A stretch of DNA of 64,000 nucleotides from Blastochloris tepida (GCF_003966715.1 NZ_AP018907.1:3522001-3586000); one strand, 5' to 3'. Shown: positions 17,664 through 27,868, counted from the stretch's first letter. Notes: generated by a model from the sequence alone, not told the origin. A program made the numbers and translations.

Positions 17664-19382
17664 GTGCCCTACTATCATCTGTTCGAGCTGACCCACGCGG
17701 CGCTGTCACCCTACCGGGCCGCCGCCGATGTGGCCCGCCTCTATTTCAAGAGCCCGATCAACCCGCTGTCGCAGACGCCGGTGGGAAAGACCATCGCCGC
17801 CTCATGCGAGATGTTCGAGCGGATGACCCGCCGCTACGGCAAGCCGGAGTGGGGACTCGAAACCACCGAGATCAACGGCCAGACCGTGCCGGTGCGCATC
17901 CAATCGGTGTGGGAGCGGCCGTTCTGCCGGCTGCTGCATTTCGAGCGCGGAGTCAGCCACTGCCAGCGCCGCGACCCGAAGGTGCTGCTGGTGGCGCCGA
18001 TGTCCGGCCATTACGCCACGCTGCTGCGCGGCACGGTCGAGACGCTGCTGCCCAACCACGACATCTACATCACCGACTGGGAGGACGCCCGGGTGGTGCC
18101 GCTCGCCGCCGGTACCTTCGACCTCGACGACTATATCGACTACATCAAAGAGATGCTGCACGCGCTGGGCGGCGACACCCATGTGATGGCGGTGTGCCAG
18201 CCCTCGGTGCCGGTGTTCGCCGCGGTGTCGCGGATGGAGGCCGAGAACGACCCCTACATCCCGCTGTCGATGATCCTGATGGGCGGGCCGATCGACACCC
18301 GCTCCAACCCGACCGCGGTCAACAAGCTGGCCCACGACAAGGACATCGGCTGGTTCCGGCGCAACGTCATCACCCAGGTGCCGTTCCCGCACGCCGGCTT
18401 CATGCGCCAAGTCTATCCCGGCTTCCTGCAGGTCAGCGGCTTCATGACCATGAATCTCGACCGGCATGTCGACGCCCACCGCGAGCTCTACATGCACATG
18501 GTGCGCGGCGACGGCGACAGCGCCGCCAAGCACAAGGAATTCTACGACGAATACATGGCGGTGATGGACCTGACCGCCGAATTCTACCTGCAGACGGTGG
18601 AAACCGTGTTCATCAAGCACGCGCTGCCGCTCGGCACCATGGCCCACCGCGGCGTGCCGGTGGACCCGACCCAGATCCGCAACGTCGCGCTGATGACGGT
18701 CGAGGGCGAGAAGGACGACATCACCGGCGGCGGCCAGACCGAGGCGGCCCACCGGCTGGCCAGCTCGATCCCGAACACCAAGCGCCAGCATTACGTTCAG
18801 CCGGGCGTCGGCCATTACGGCGTGTTCAACGGCTCGCGCTTCCGCAAGGAGATTGCGCCGCGCATCGCCGCCTTCATGCGGGAGAACGAGCGCCGCAGCG
18901 AACCGGTTTCTTCGGCCAAGGCGGTCGCCGCCGAGGCGGCTGCCCCCAAGCCGGTCCCGAGCAAGCCTGCAGTCACCAAGCCCGTCCCCGGCAAGCTCGC
19001 GGCAAAGCCGGCCGCGACAAGGCCCGGCGTGCACAAGTCGGCGTCGCAGCAGCTCATCGAGACCTTCAGCGCCACCGGCATCGACATCCGGCCGCGGAGC
19101 GAGGTCGAGGGCAGCGCGGCCGAGGGTGCGGCGCCGGTCTTTCTCACCGCGCCGAGCGGCACGCCCGACGACCTGACCCGCATTTCCGGCGTCGGGCCGC
19201 GGCTGGCGCAGCTGCTGAACGAGGCCGGGGTGTGGCACTTCTGGCAGCTCGCGCGCTTCACCGACGCCGAGCTGAAGGAGCTCGATGTCCGGCTGCCCCA
19301 CTACAAGGGCCGGGCGGCGCGCGACAAATGGGTGGCCCAGGCCTCCCGGCTGGCGGACAAGCAGGCCGCGCCCGCCGGCTGA
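17664..19382 (+). CDS. phaZ: intracellular polyhydroxyalkanoate depolymerase with C-terminal HhH extension
   Basis: Degrades intracellular polyhydroxybutyrate granules to release stored carbon. Residues 1-410 match intracellular PhaZ: the N-terminus VPYYHLFELTHAALSPYRA, the nucleophile Cys178 in VMAVCQPSVPVFAAV (this family uses Cys where lipases use Ser) and the catalytic His region PGVGHYGVFNGSRFR. The total of 572 residues is some 150 longer than usual: a Lys/Pro/Ala linker (about 415-460) leads to a helix-hairpin-helix-like domain (about 501-560, LTRISGVGPRLAQLLNEAGV). Start is GTG at 17664 with AGGAAGG nine bases upstream. A strong intrinsic terminator follows. Confidence 0.9.
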   Translation: MPYYHLFELTHAALSPYRAAADVARLYFKSPINPLSQTPVGKTIAASCEMFERMTRRYGKPEWGLETTEINGQTVPVRIQSVWERPFCRLLHFERGVSHCQRRDPKVLLVAPMSGHYATLLRGTVETLLPNHDIYITDWEDARVVPLAAGTFDLDDYIDYIKEMLHALGGDTHVMAVCQPSVPVFAAVSRMEAENDPYIPLSMILMGGPIDTRSNPTAVNKLAHDKDIGWFRRNVITQVPFPHAGFMRQVYPGFLQVSGFMTMNLDRHVDAHRELYMHMVRGDGDSAAKHKEFYDEYMAVMDLTAEFYLQTVETVFIKHALPLGTMAHRGVPVDPTQIRNVALMTVEGEKDDITGGGQTEAAHRLASSIPNTKRQHYVQPGVGHYGVFNGSRFRKEIAPRIAAFMRENERRSEPVSSAKAVAAEAAAPKPVPSKPAVTKPVPGKLAAKPAATRPGVHKSASQQLIETFSATGIDIRPRSEVEGSAAEGAAPVFLTAPSGTPDDLTRISGVGPRLAQLLNEAGVWHFWQLARFTDAELKELDVRLPHYKGRAARDKWVAQASRLADKQAAPAG

Positions 19383-19407
19383 CCTTCGGCGCCGCGAACG
19401 ACGAAGG

Positions 19408-19440
19408 ATGCCCGCACTCGCTGCGGGCATTTTTCGTTTC
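19408..19440 (+). terminator. intrinsic terminator of phaZ
   Basis: Perfect stem ATGCCCGCA/TGCGGGCAT with a five-base loop, followed by TTTTCGTTTC, starting 26 bases after the phaZ stop. Confidence 0.85.
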
Positions 19441-19471
19441 TGCCGGACGCCCCGCATCCTGTCCCACCCTC

Positions 19472-19566
19472 GTCATGGCCGGGCTGGTTACGACAGAGAC
19501 CGACACATGTCGGTCATCCGTCATGGCCGGGCTTGTCCCGGCCATCCACGTCTTTGTTTTTAAATG
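19472..19566. repeat. two GTCATGGCCGGGC palindromic repeat units
   Basis: The first unit (from 19472) is only a half, CGTCATGGCCGGGCTGG, followed by the hairpin CCGACACATGTCGG. The second (19520-19566) is complete: GTCATGGCCGGGCTTGTCC, then CGGCCATCCACGTCTTTG, almost identical to the inverted copy at 8634-8677. Same repeat type as at 8584-8677. Confidence 0.75.
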
Positions 19567-19997
19567 AGTTTTCAGATCGTCGATGCCCCGCAGGCAAGTT
19601 CATCCAGCTTGCTCAAGCTCGGCTCCAGGCGGTGGCATGACGGGACACAGCCTGCGACCATTGGTTTCGTCGAAACGGTATAAGCCGCCAGAAATTGCCG
19701 GCCCGACCGGCGAGGCAACCCCACGCCAAAGCACGTCATCGCCGCGGAAAATCGCGCATCCGGACCTCCGTCAGGATATAGTTTCGCGTAAATGATGCGG
19801 CTCCCGGCTGATCGCGCGGGAGAGTCCTGTTCTCGCCGCCAGAAATTCCGGCTTCGACTTGGGATTGACGAAGATCCTGTTTCCCTGAACGCGCGAAAGC
19901 CGAAGGAATTCCGGACTCCGGTCGCGATCAGAGATTTTCGGTGGGATCGTGTCGTGATTAACGAACTGATCTCCTGGAATTCGTATGATCGGGGGCG
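19567..19997. other. gene-free stretch before the YgjP-type gene, possible repeat relic
   Basis: No credible coding frame or terminator was seen in this 431-bp stretch, which is less GC-rich than its surroundings. At 19795-19813 it contains ATGCGGCTCCCGGCTGATC, one mismatch from the terminal repeat of the ATACGG family (copy K), but without recognisable partner stems, so it may be a decayed copy. Confidence 0.45.
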
Positions 19998-20744
19998 ATG
20001 ATGATTCGCCGCGGTTCCGCCTCATCCCCGACCATTCCGACGCTCATCCTGCGTCATGCCGGAGAGAGCGTCATCGTCGCGGTCCGGCGCTCCGCCCGCG
20101 CCCAGCGCTATACGCTGCGGCTGCGGGCCGCCGAGCGCGACGCGGTGCTGACCGTGCCCAAGCGCGGCTCGATGGCCGAGGCCGCGGTGTTCGCCGAGCG
20201 CCACGCCGCGTGGCTGATGGCGCGGCTGAGCCGGCTGCCGCCGCAGGTTTCCTTTCTCGACGGGGCGAGCGTGCCGCTGCGCGGCGTGGTCCATCGCATC
20301 GAGCACCGGCCGGGCATGCGCGGCACGGCCTGGACCGAGGACGGCGCCGACGGCACGCCGCGGCTGGTGGTGGCCGGCGAGGCGCCGCACGTGCCCCGCC
20401 GGGTGCACGATTTCCTGGTGCGGCAGGCGCGCGCCGACCTGACCGAGGCCAGCACCCGGCATGCCGCCGCCGTCGGCCGCGAGATCTCGCGCATCACCCT
20501 CCGCGATGTCCGCTCGCGCTGGGGCTCATGCTCCGCCTCGGGCCGGCTGTCCTTCTCCTGGCGGATCGTCATGGCCCCGCCTTGGGTCATCGACTATCTG
20601 GCGGCGCACGAGGTGGCGCACCTCGTCCATCTCGACCATTCGCACCGGTTCTGGTCGCTGGTCGCCGAGCTCTGCCCGGGCTACGCCGCCGCGCGCCAAT
20701 GGCTGCGCCGGCACGGCGCCGAGCTTCACCGCTACGGCAAATAG
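19998..20744 (+). CDS. YgjP-like (DUF45) zinc metallopeptidase domain protein
   Basis: Predicted zinc-dependent peptidase-fold protein of the YgjP/WLM group; the physiological substrate is unknown. The 248-residue product has the sequence RDVRSRWGSCSASGRLSFSW and the zinc motif AAHEVAHLVHLDHSHRFW (HExxH, third ligand His downstream), both hallmarks of DUF45. Start ATG at 19998 follows GGGGGCG; the next codon is also ATG (20001). Its 3' end overlaps the end of the convergent SDR gene by 13 bases. Confidence 0.9.
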   Translation: MMIRRGSASSPTIPTLILRHAGESVIVAVRRSARAQRYTLRLRAAERDAVLTVPKRGSMAEAAVFAERHAAWLMARLSRLPPQVSFLDGASVPLRGVVHRIEHRPGMRGTAWTEDGADGTPRLVVAGEAPHVPRRVHDFLVRQARADLTEASTRHAAAVGREISRITLRDVRSRWGSCSASGRLSFSWRIVMAPPWVIDYLAAHEVAHLVHLDHSHRFWSLVAELCPGYAAARQWLRRHGAELHRYGK

Positions 20745-21616
20745 CCGTGCGCCAGCAGCGCCCGCAGCCCCTCGCGATAGGTGGGATAGCGCAACTGGTA
20801 GCCGAGGTCCTGGCGCAGCCGCGCATTCCTCACCCGCTTCGATTCGCCCCAGAACGAGCGGGCCATCGGCGACAGCGTCGGCCACGCCGCCTCCCAGTCC
20901 TGCTCGGGCGGCGGCGGCACGCCGAGCAGGTCAGCGGCAAAGGCGGTGACATCCTGCGGCGGCGCCGGCTCGTCGTCGGTGACGTTGAGCGGGCCTGTCA
21001 CATTGGGCCGGGCGAGGCTCGCCGCCACCGCCCCGGCGATGTCGTCGACATGGATGCGGTTGAACACCTGGCCGGGCTTGACGATGCGCTTGGCGGTGCC
21101 GCTGCGGACCTGTTCCAGCGCGTTCTGGCCGGGGCCGTAGATGCCCGAGAGCCGCATCATCACCACCGGCACGCCGCGCGCCGCCCCGAACTCCGCCCAG
21201 GCGCCCTCGACCCCGAGCCGCGCCGCCGAGCGCGGCGAGACCGGCCGGCACGGCGTCGTCTCGTCGACCCAGCCGCCGCCGGCATCGCCATAGACGCCGA
21301 CGGTCGAAAGATAGCCGACCCAGGCGAGGCGGCTCGCCGCATCGAGGTCTTTGCTGTGGCAGGCCAGCAGCGGATCGGCACCATCGGCGCGGGGCGGCGC
21401 CGAGATCAGCAGCGCAACGGCGTCGCGCAGCGCCGCAGCGAGCCGATCCGACGCCGCAGTGCCGTCGAACGGCGTCGCAACGACCTGATCGCCGGTCAGC
21501 GCCGCAGCGCGGGCGGGATCGCGCACCGTCACCACGATGCGCTCGAACCGTCCGGCGACCTCCTGCACGATGCGGGTGGCGGAATAGCCGAGACCGATGA
21601 CGACGAGCGTGGCCAT
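20732..21616 (-). CDS. SDR-family NAD(P)-dependent epimerase (YeeZ-like)
   Basis: Extended short-chain dehydrogenase/reductase-fold protein, 294 residues, substrate unknown. The nucleotide-binding glycine motif appears at the N-terminus as VIGLGYSATRIV, followed by YLSTVGVYGDAGGGWVDE and MMRLSGIYGPGQNAL; the central YxxxK is not clear, as in the atypical YeeZ group. Start ATG at 21616 has GAGG ten bases upstream and begins eight bases after the queG stop; an ATG 33 bases further upstream would overlap queG. Probably cotranscribed with gst and queG. Confidence 0.85.
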   Translation of the reverse strand: MATLVVIGLGYSATRIVQEVAGRFERIVVTVRDPARAAALTGDQVVATPFDGTAASDRLAAALRDAVALLISAPPRADGADPLLACHSKDLDAASRLAWVGYLSTVGVYGDAGGGWVDETTPCRPVSPRSAARLGVEGAWAEFGAARGVPVVMMRLSGIYGPGQNALEQVRSGTAKRIVKPGQVFNRIHVDDIAGAVAASLARPNVTGPLNVTDDEPAPPQDVTAFAADLLGVPPPPEQDWEAAWPTLSPMARSFWGESKRVRNARLRQDLGYQLRYPTYREGLRALLAHGYLP

Positions 21617-21624
21617 GGGCGTCC

Positions 21625-22749
21625 TCAAGTCCTTGCGAAATATTGCCATTCGGCACGAACCCCGGCATCCGGCTCGACTGCGGCGCGCACCGCTGCTTCC
21701 GCCGCCGCGGCCTCGGGATCGAGCCGGCCGAGCGCCCAGACCGCAGCGCCCCGCACCAGCGGCTCGGCATCGTCGAGCAGCCGAAGCGCCTCGGCCGCAA
21801 GCGCCAGTTCGCCGGAATTACCTATGGCGATCAGCACGTTGCGCGCGAAGCGCGCCCGCCCGATGCGCTTAACCGGGCTCTTGGCGAACAGCGCCCGGAA
21901 CGCCGCGTCGTCCAGCCGGACGAGCTCGGCGAGCGGCGGCGCCTTGAGCGCCTCGCGCGCGGCCAGCCGCAGCGTGCGGCCCTCCACCGCGAACTTGTTC
22001 CACGGGCAGGCGGCAAGGCAGGCGTCGCAGCCATAGATGCGGTTGCCGATCGCGACGCGAAATTCGTGCGGGATCAATCCCTTGTTCTCGATGGTCAAAT
22101 ACGAGATGCAGCGTCTGGCATCGAGCAGGTAGGGCCGCGGGAAAGCCTGTGTGGGGCAGGCGTCGAGGCAGGCCTTGCAGGAGCCGCAATGATCGCGCTC
22201 CGGGCTATCGGCCGGCAGCTTCAGCGTGGTGAAGATGGCCCCCAGAAACAGCCAGGAGCCGAAATCGCGAGCAACCACATTGGTATGCTTGCCCTGCCAG
22301 CCGAGCCCGGCGGCCTGGGCGAGCGGCTTCTCCATCACCGGGGCGGTATCGACGAACACCTTCACGTCGCCGCCGGCGCTGGCGACCAGCCACTGCGCCA
22401 GCCGCTTCTGCGCCCCCTTGATGACGTCGTGATAGTCGTCGCCCTGGGCATAGACCGAGATGGCGCCGCGCGCCGGCCGGGCGGTGGCGGCGCGCGGATC
22501 CTCGGCCGGGCCGTAATTGACGCCGAGCATGATCACCGAGGCAACGTCGGGCCACACGAGGCGCGGCGCCGGCCGGCGGTTGGCGGTGGCCGCCATCCAG
22601 TCCATCGTGCCGTGGAAGCCGGCGGCCAGCCAAGCGGCGAGGCGCGCCCCGGACTCCGTTGCGGCGTCCGGTCCGGTGACGCGCACCAAATCGAAGCCCT
22701 CGGCGCAGGCCCGGGCAATCAGCGCCGCCTTCAGCGCGTCGGCGGTCAG
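21625..22749 (-). CDS. queG: epoxyqueuosine reductase QueG
   Basis: Cobalamin- and iron-sulfur-dependent enzyme for the last step of queuosine synthesis in tRNA. About 374 residues: the N-terminal cobalamin-binding part with the catalytic Asp in [14 protein letters not shown], then two 4Fe-4S motifs, [12 protein letters not shown] (188-199) and [10 protein letters not shown], and a HEAT-like C-terminal helical region. The start is uncertain: no ATG, GTG or TTG lies where homologues begin. A CTG at 22749 overlapping the gst stop codon (CTGA) fits the family N-terminus [14 protein letters not shown]; an ATG far upstream at 22959 would overlap gst extensively. Confidence 0.9.
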   Translation of the reverse strand: MTADALKAALIARACAEGFDLVRVTGPDAATESGARLAAWLAAGFHGTMDWMAATANRRPAPRLVWPDVASVIMLGVNYGPAEDPRAATARPARGAISVYAQGDDYHDVIKGAQKRLAQWLVASAGGDVKVFVDTAPVMEKPLAQAAGLGWQGKHTNVVARDFGSWLFLGAIFTTLKLPADSPERDHCGSCKACLDACPTQAFPRPYLLDARRCISYLTIENKGLIPHEFRVAIGNRIYGCDACLAACPWNKFAVEGRTLRLAAREALKAPPLAELVRLDDAAFRALFAKSPVKRIGRARFARNVLIAIGNSGELALAAEALRLLDDAEPLVRGAAVWALGRLDPEAAAAEAAVRAAVEPDAGVRAEWQYFART

Positions 22750-23438
22750 AAATCGAGGTCGGCGTAGGTGGGAGACGCCGGCATGCCGGCCATCGCGTCG
22801 GCCAGGATCGGACGGAACGAGGGCCGCGATTTCATCTTGGCGTACCACTGCTTTGCCGCCTCGTCCTCGTGCCAGGGCACGTCCCCGAGATAGTCGACGC
22901 TGGAGAGCTGCGCCGCCGCCGCGATGTCGGCATAGGTCAGCCGCTCGCCGGCAAGCCAATTCCGGCCACGCAGCAGCCAGCCGATATATTGCAGATGATA
23001 CTTGATGTTGGCCTTCGCCGCGCGGATCGTCGTCATGTCCGGCGGGCCGCCGCCCTGAGCCAGCGTCATCATGCGCTTGTCGATGCGCTCGACAACCAGC
23101 GGCCCCGCCACTTCATCGTAGAATTTGTCGAAGAACCACGCCATCAGCCGGCGTACCTCGATGCGCTCGTCGATCTCCACCGGCAGCAGCCGCCGGTCGC
23201 CGAGCGTCTCGCCGATGGCCTCGTCGAGATACTCGGCCACCAACGAAGCACCGGGCACGGCGCGGCCGTCATCGTCCCGCAGCACCGGCAGCGTGCCGGC
23301 CGGGTTGAGGATCAGGAACGCCTCGCGCCGATCCCAGGGACGTTCCTCGATCAGGCGGACGTCCACGCCGTATTCGCCCAGGGCAAGCCGGACGAAACGC
23401 GACAGGGGACAAAACGGCAGATGGAAAAGTTCGGGCAT
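22746..23438 (-). CDS. glutathione S-transferase family protein
   Basis: Thioredoxin-fold N-terminal domain followed by an all-helical C-terminal domain, 230 residues, the standard GST size. The N-terminus [20 protein letters not shown] places a Cys-Pro where active-site residues of beta/omega-type GSTs lie; [11 protein letters not shown] carries the cis-proline and [10 protein letters not shown] the glutathione-site Glu/Ser analogue. Substrate unknown; a role in thiol metabolism or detoxification is likely, and gshB elsewhere in the window shows glutathione is made. First gene of gst-queG-SDR. Confidence 0.9.
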   Translation of the reverse strand: MPELFHLPFCPLSRFVRLALGEYGVDVRLIEERPWDRREAFLILNPAGTLPVLRDDDGRAVPGASLVAEYLDEAIGETLGDRRLLPVEIDERIEVRRLMAWFFDKFYDEVAGPLVVERIDKRMMTLAQGGGPPDMTTIRAAKANIKYHLQYIGWLLRGRNWLAGERLTYADIAAAAQLSSVDYLGDVPWHEDEAAKQWYAKMKSRPSFRPILADAMAGMPASPTYADLDF

Positions 23439-23582
23439 GACCTCGGATTGCCGAGCAATGAGGCATCGGAAGGGCCGATGTCATAGCCCGCCGGACCGGC
23501 TGCCGGCAACCGGCTTGACCCAACAGGTGTTGCCGAAACGGCTTGGCGCGGCTGCAAATTCGCCGTCAGACCGGCAAATGAC

Positions 23583-24539
23583 TCAGAGCTTCCGCAGCGC
23601 CACTTCCTCGATCAGGTGGTTGGCGCCCTTCTTGAGGATCAGATCGGCGCGCTGGCGGGTGGGCAGGATGTTCTCGCGCAGATTGGTGAGATTGATCCGC
23701 CGCCAGATCGACAGCGCGGTCGCCGTCGCCTCGTCGTCGGACAGGTCGGCGTAGCGGCGGAAATAGGATTGCGGATCGCGGAAGGCAGTCGAGCGCAGCG
23801 CCAGGAAGCGGTCGACATACCAGCGCTCCAGCACGTCCTCGTCGGCATCGATATAGACCGAGAAATCGAAATAGTCGGAGACGAACGGGATCGCCTTGCC
23901 GTCCTTGGGCAGCATCTCGCCGGTCTGCAGCACGTTGAGACCCTCGACAATCAGCACGTCCGGCCGGTCGATCTCGGTATAGGCGCCCGGCACGATGTCA
24001 TAGACGAGGTGCGAATAGATCGGCGCCCGCACCGGATTGCGGCCGGCCTTGACGTCGGACAGGAAGCGCAGGAGCGCCGGCATGTCGTAGGATTCGGGGA
24101 AGCCCTTGCGTTCCATCAGCGCCTCGGCCTCCAGCACAGCATTGGGGTAGAGGAAGCCGTCGGTGGTGATGAGGTCGACCTTGGGCGCCGGAGCCATGCG
24201 CGCCAGCAGCGCCTGCAGCACGCGGGCGGTGGTCGACTTGCCGACCGCCACCGAGCCGCCGATGCCGATGACGTAGGGCATCTTGGCGTCCTCGACGCCG
24301 AGAAAGCGCTGCTGGGCGCGGAACAGCTTCTGGGTGGCAGAGACATAGAGGCCGAGCAGGCGGGAGATGGGGAGATAGATCATCTCCACCTCCTTGACCG
24401 ACAGCCGGTCATTGACCGACTGCAGCTTCGCCACCTCGGCCTTGGTCAGCGTCATCGGCACATCGGCGCGCAGCTTGGCCCATTCGGAACGCGTGAAGAC
24501 GCGGTAGGGCGACAGGCCGTCGTCAACCCGGGTGTCCAT
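23583..24539 (-). CDS. coaA: type I pantothenate kinase
   Basis: Phosphorylates pantothenate, the first committed step to coenzyme A. The 318-residue protein has the Walker A loop [14 protein letters not shown] (about 93-106), the [12 protein letters not shown] motif, and [12 protein letters not shown] and IVEGLNVLQ in the order typical of E. coli-type CoaA, including the feedback-inhibited class features. It lies downstream of hisE, completing a hisB-hisH-hisA-hisF-hisE-coaA run common in Hyphomicrobiales. Confidence 0.96.
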   Translation of the reverse strand: MDTRVDDGLSPYRVFTRSEWAKLRADVPMTLTKAEVAKLQSVNDRLSVKEVEMIYLPISRLLGLYVSATQKLFRAQQRFLGVEDAKMPYVIGIGGSVAVGKSTTARVLQALLARMAPAPKVDLITTDGFLYPNAVLEAEALMERKGFPESYDMPALLRFLSDVKAGRNPVRAPIYSHLVYDIVPGAYTEIDRPDVLIVEGLNVLQTGEMLPKDGKAIPFVSDYFDFSVYIDADEDVLERWYVDRFLALRSTAFRDPQSYFRRYADLSDDEATATALSIWRRINLTNLRENILPTRQRADLILKKGANHLIEEVALRKL

Positions 24540-24626
24540 TCAGCGCGTCCCGTTCCTGGTCCTGGAGCAGTCCTTCGCAGGATTAAAACCGGCTCTGCGA
24601 AGGAGAATGCGACGATTCAAGACGTC

Positions 24627-24745
24627 ATGCGGTTTCCGAAGGATCGGCGCGTGACCCTGGGCACCCGCTTCGCCGGAGATGCCCGCCCGAGGCGGAATTT
24701 CCAGCGACCGGACTGCGAAACCCGGCTTTCCGGCCGGATTCCCTC
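24627..24745 (+). repeat. possible decayed ATACGG element, copy H
   Basis: Begins ATGCGGTTTCCG like the family and ends with a stem of the form CCGGACTGCGAAACCCGG near TTTCCGGCCGGATT. The middle stem is unrecognisable. It fills most of the 206-bp gap between hisE and coaA. Assigned on position and the left end only. Confidence 0.35.
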
Positions 24746-25096
24746 TCACTCCTTCACGCGGGACGCCTTCTCGGCGAGGCCCGATCGTCCGGTACGTTTG
24801 GCCAGCTCAACCTCGACCTCGGCGAGGGACACCTCGCGCGCCGCCAGCAGGACGGCAAGATGATACAAGAGATCGGCGGTCTCGGCGATCACCCGCTCGC
24901 GCGGACCGGAGACGGCGGCCAGCGCCAATTCGACGCCCTCCTCGCCGAGCTTCTTCGCCACCTCGCCCACGCCCTTCGCCAGCAGCTTGGCTGTGTAGGA
25001 CTGGGAAGGATCGGCGCGACCACGCTCGGCCACGATATCAGTGAGGTCCTCGAGGCTGACGCGCGCCGTCATGTCCGCCATCTCTTCCCCGCTCAT
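24746..25096 (-). CDS. hisE: phosphoribosyl-ATP diphosphatase
   Basis: Second step of histidine synthesis, cleaving pyrophosphate from phosphoribosyl-ATP. The 116-residue single-domain MazG-fold protein contains [20 protein letters not shown] and [17 protein letters not shown], with the Glu/Asp residues that bind magnesium. No HisI domain is fused. Start at 25096 has GAGG five bases upstream and follows the hisF stop by seven bases; ATGs at codons six and nine are alternatives. Confidence 0.95.
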   Translation of the reverse strand: MSGEEMADMTARVSLEDLTDIVAERGRADPSQSYTAKLLAKGVGEVAKKLGEEGVELALAAVSGPRERVIAETADLLYHLAVLLAAREVSLAEVEVELAKRTGRSGLAEKASRVKE

Positions 25097-25103
25097 CGCC
25101 GCC

Positions 25104-25880
25104 TCACGGATCGAGCCGCACCGGCAGCCCGGCCTCGGCCATGCGGGTCTTGACCTCGCGGATGGTCAACTCGCCGAAATGGAACAGCGAAGCGGCGAGC
25201 ACGGCCGAAGCATGGCCGTCGCGAACCGCATCGACGAAATGCTGCGGCGCGCCGGCACCGCCCGAGGCGATCACCGGCACATGGACGCGATCGGCCACCG
25301 CGCGGGTCAGCGCCACATCGAAGCCGGCCTTGGTGCCGTCGCAATCCATCGAGGTGAGCAGGATCTCTCCGGCACCGAGGCTCACCACCTCCTCGGCATA
25401 GGCCAGCGCGTCGAGCCCGGTCGGGTTGCGGCCGCCATGGGTGAAGATCTCCCATTTCGGCGGCGCGCCTGGCTTTGAGACCCGCTTGGCGTCGATGGCG
25501 ACAACGATGCACTGGTCGCCGAACTTCTCGGCCGCCTCGCGCACGAAATCTCGGCGGTTCACGGCGGCGGTGTTGATCGACACCTTGTCGGCCCCGGCGA
25601 GCAGCAGCGTGCGGATGTCCTCCACCGTGCGCACACCGCCGCCCACGGTGAGCGGCATGAAGCAGGCCTCGGCGGTGCGCTGGACCACGTCGAGCAGGAT
25701 GCCGCGCCTCTCGTGGCTGGCGGTGATGTCGAGAAAGGTCAGCTCGTCGGCGCCGGCCGCGTCATAGGCGATGGCGCAGGCCACCGGGTCGCCCGCGTCG
25801 CGCAGATCGACGAACTGGACGCCCTTGACGACGCGGCCGTCCTTGACGTCGAGGCAGGGAATGACGCGAACCTTGAACAC
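25104..25880 (-). CDS. hisF: imidazole glycerol phosphate synthase, cyclase subunit
   Basis: Cyclase half of IGP synthase, a TIM barrel that uses ammonia from HisH to form imidazole glycerol phosphate and AICAR. The 258-residue protein begins [20 protein letters not shown], with catalytic Asp in CLDVKDG, DITAS, and the second phosphate site [13 protein letters not shown]. Start is GTG at 25880, which gives the standard length; the longer open frame upstream has no family similarity. Operates with hisH and hisA immediately upstream. Confidence 0.95.
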   Translation of the reverse strand: MFKVRVIPCLDVKDGRVVKGVQFVDLRDAGDPVACAIAYDAAGADELTFLDITASHERRGILLDVVQRTAEACFMPLTVGGGVRTVEDIRTLLLAGADKVSINTAAVNRRDFVREAAEKFGDQCIVVAIDAKRVSKPGAPPKWEIFTHGGRNPTGLDALAYAEEVVSLGAGEILLTSMDCDGTKAGFDVALTRAVADRVHVPVIASGGAGAPQHFVDAVRDGHASAVLAASLFHFGELTIREVKTRMAEAGLPVRLDP

Positions 25881-26007
25881 GGGCTTGCTCAGCTGAGGGG
25901 CGGCGGGCCGCCCGCGAACGTCGCGAACAGGATTAGCACGGGCGCACCCCCCGAAGCCATTCGCCCAAAGCGGGGGTCCGGCCGATGGTTGCGCGCGAAT
26001 GCATTGC

Positions 26008-26769
26008 TCAGGCCGCTGCCGGCGATCCGGCCGCCGATCCCCGTGCTTGGGCGACCAGCGCCAGCGCCTCGGCCGGATCGAGCCGGCCGTCATAGAGCGC
26101 GCGCCCGGCGATGGCACCGGCGATGCCGGCGCCTTCCTCGGACAGCAGGCGGCGCACATCGTCGAGCGAGGCAAGTCCGCCCGAGGCGATGACCGGGATC
26201 GAGATCGCCCGCGCCAGCGCCGCGGTGGCGCCGATGTTCAGCCCCTTCAACAGGCCGTCGCGGCCGATGTCGGTGTAGATGATGGCGGCGACCCCCGCAT
26301 CCTCGAAGCGCTTGGCGGTGTCGAGCACCGTGGCGTCCGAATCCTCGGCCCAGCCCTCGACCGCGATGAAGCCGTCCTTGGCGTCGAGCCCGACCGCGAT
26401 CTGGCCGGGGAAGGCGCGCGCCGCCTCGCGCACCAGCTCGGGATCCTTGATCGCGGCGGTGCCGATCACCACGCGGGCGATGCCGCGCTCGAGCCACGCC
26501 TCGATGGTGGCCATGTTGCGGATGCCGCCGCCGAGCTGCACCGGGATCTGGATGCTCTGCAGGATGGCGCCCACTGCAGCGGCATTGACCGGCCGGCCGG
26601 CGAAGGCGCCGTCGAGATCGACGACGTGCAGCCAGGAGAAGCCGGCTTCGGCGAAGCTGCGGGCCTGGGCGGCGGGATCGGCGTTGAACACGGTGGCGCG
26701 GGCCATGTCGCCCTGTTCGAGGCGGACGCACTGGCCGGCTTTGAGGTCGATGGCAGGATAGAGGATCAC
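26008..26769 (-). CDS. hisA: phosphoribosylformimino-5-aminoimidazole carboxamide ribotide isomerase
   Basis: TIM-barrel isomerase of histidine synthesis. The 253-residue protein begins [20 protein letters not shown] with the catalytic Asp in PAIDLKAG, then [15 protein letters not shown] and the second phosphate site [13 protein letters not shown] with the catalytic Asp in [12 protein letters not shown]. Start overlaps the hisH stop by four bases. A 127-base gap separates it from hisF, so hisF may have some independent expression. Confidence 0.96.
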   Translation of the reverse strand: MILYPAIDLKAGQCVRLEQGDMARATVFNADPAAQARSFAEAGFSWLHVVDLDGAFAGRPVNAAAVGAILQSIQIPVQLGGGIRNMATIEAWLERGIARVVIGTAAIKDPELVREAARAFPGQIAVGLDAKDGFIAVEGWAEDSDATVLDTAKRFEDAGVAAIIYTDIGRDGLLKGLNIGATAALARAISIPVIASGGLASLDDVRRLLSEEGAGIAGAIAGRALYDGRLDPAEALALVAQARGSAAGSPAAA

Positions 26770-27416
26770 GGAGACCAGCCGAGGAAGTTGGCGAGCAGAG
26801 CGAGGCCGAGGCGCTGGCTCTTCTCGGGGTGGAACTGGGTGCCGGCCATGGAATCCCGGGCGACGATCGCGGTGACCGGGCCGCCATACTCGGCGGTGGC
26901 GACGAGATCGGCCGGGTCGGCCGGCGTCAAATGGTAGCTGTGCACGAAATAGGCGTGCAGGCCGGACGGGCCGGTGGGGATGCCGGCGAGCAGCGGATGG
27001 GCGCGCCGCACCTCCAGCGTGTTCCAGCCCATGTGCGGGATCTTGAGCGCGGGGTCGGACGGCTGGATGCGGTCGACCTCGCCCTCGATCCAGCCGAGGC
27101 CGGGGGTGACCTGATATTCGCGCCCGCGCTCGGCCATCAGCTGCATGCCGACGCAGATGCCGAGGAACGGCCGGCCGCGGCGGCGGACGGTGTCCTCCAG
27201 CGCCTCGATCATGCCGGGAATGGCGTCGAGCCCGGCGCGGCAGTCGGCGAACGCGCCGACGCCCGGCAGCACCACCCGGTCGGCGCGGCGCACCGCCTCG
27301 GGGTCGGCGGTGACCACCACATCCTGGTCGAGCCCCGCCTCCTGGGCGGCGCGCTCCACCGCCTTCCTGGCCGAGTGCAGATTGCCCGAGCCGTAATCGA
27401 CGATCGCCACGCTCAT
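26766..27416 (-). CDS. hisH: imidazole glycerol phosphate synthase, glutaminase subunit
   Basis: Class I glutamine amidotransferase that supplies ammonia to HisF. The 216-residue protein begins [19 protein letters not shown] and carries the oxyanion strand VVLPGVGAF, the nucleophile Cys in [11 protein letters not shown] and the His-Glu pair in [10 protein letters not shown]. Start ATG at 27416 overlaps the stop of the upstream DUF2628 gene (ATGA), so the two are translationally coupled. Confidence 0.96.
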   Translation of the reverse strand: MSVAIVDYGSGNLHSARKAVERAAQEAGLDQDVVVTADPEAVRRADRVVLPGVGAFADCRAGLDAIPGMIEALEDTVRRRGRPFLGICVGMQLMAERGREYQVTPGLGWIEGEVDRIQPSDPALKIPHMGWNTLEVRRAHPLLAGIPTGPSGLHAYFVHSYHLTPADPADLVATAEYGGPVTAIVARDSMAGTQFHPEKSQRLGLALLANFLGWSP

Positions 27417-27868
27417 CGCGCCACCATACCGGCCGGGGTGGCGATGACGCCGGCCGTGGCCGGGCGCGGAGCCTGTGGCGGTGAGGCTGCGCCGTTCCAG
27501 CCGGCGAAGAAGCGCCGCTCGGCGTCGTCCCGGGTCGGCGCCGAGATCACCGCCACCGGCTTGAAGCCGCGCCGCCCCAGCGTCCAGCGGCGCAGGCCCG
27601 CCGCCTCCAGCCCGACGATGACGCTCATCGCCGCGCTGGCAACCATCCCCCACGCCGGCAGGTCGGCGGCCTGGAAGGCAACCGTCACCAGCGTCAGGAT
27701 GACGACATAGAGCACCAGCGCCAGCCACGCCCGGCGCGCCGCCAGCCAGATCAGCGGAAACAGCAGGGCCGCCCAGGACAGTCCGTCCCGGACGAACACG
27801 ATGCGGTCCGCCTGATCGAGCGGGCCGCGGCCGCGCGGCGGGGGCTCGTGAACCGTCCAGATTGCCAT
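27413..27868 (-). CDS. DUF2628 membrane protein within the his run
   Basis: Small membrane protein of 151 residues with hydrophobic segments around [37 protein letters not shown] and [20 protein letters not shown], then a soluble tail containing [12 protein letters not shown]. It matches the DUF2628 family, whose role is unknown. The position between hisB and hisH, coupled to hisH by an overlapping stop and start, is common in Hyphomicrobiales but no link to histidine synthesis is established. Confidence 0.8.
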   Translation of the reverse strand: MAIWTVHEPPPRGRGPLDQADRIVFVRDGLSWAALLFPLIWLAARRAWLALVLYVVILTLVTVAFQAADLPAWGMVASAAMSVIVGLEAAGLRRWTLGRRGFKPVAVISAPTRDDAERRFFAGWNGAASPPQAPRPATAGVIATPAGMVAR

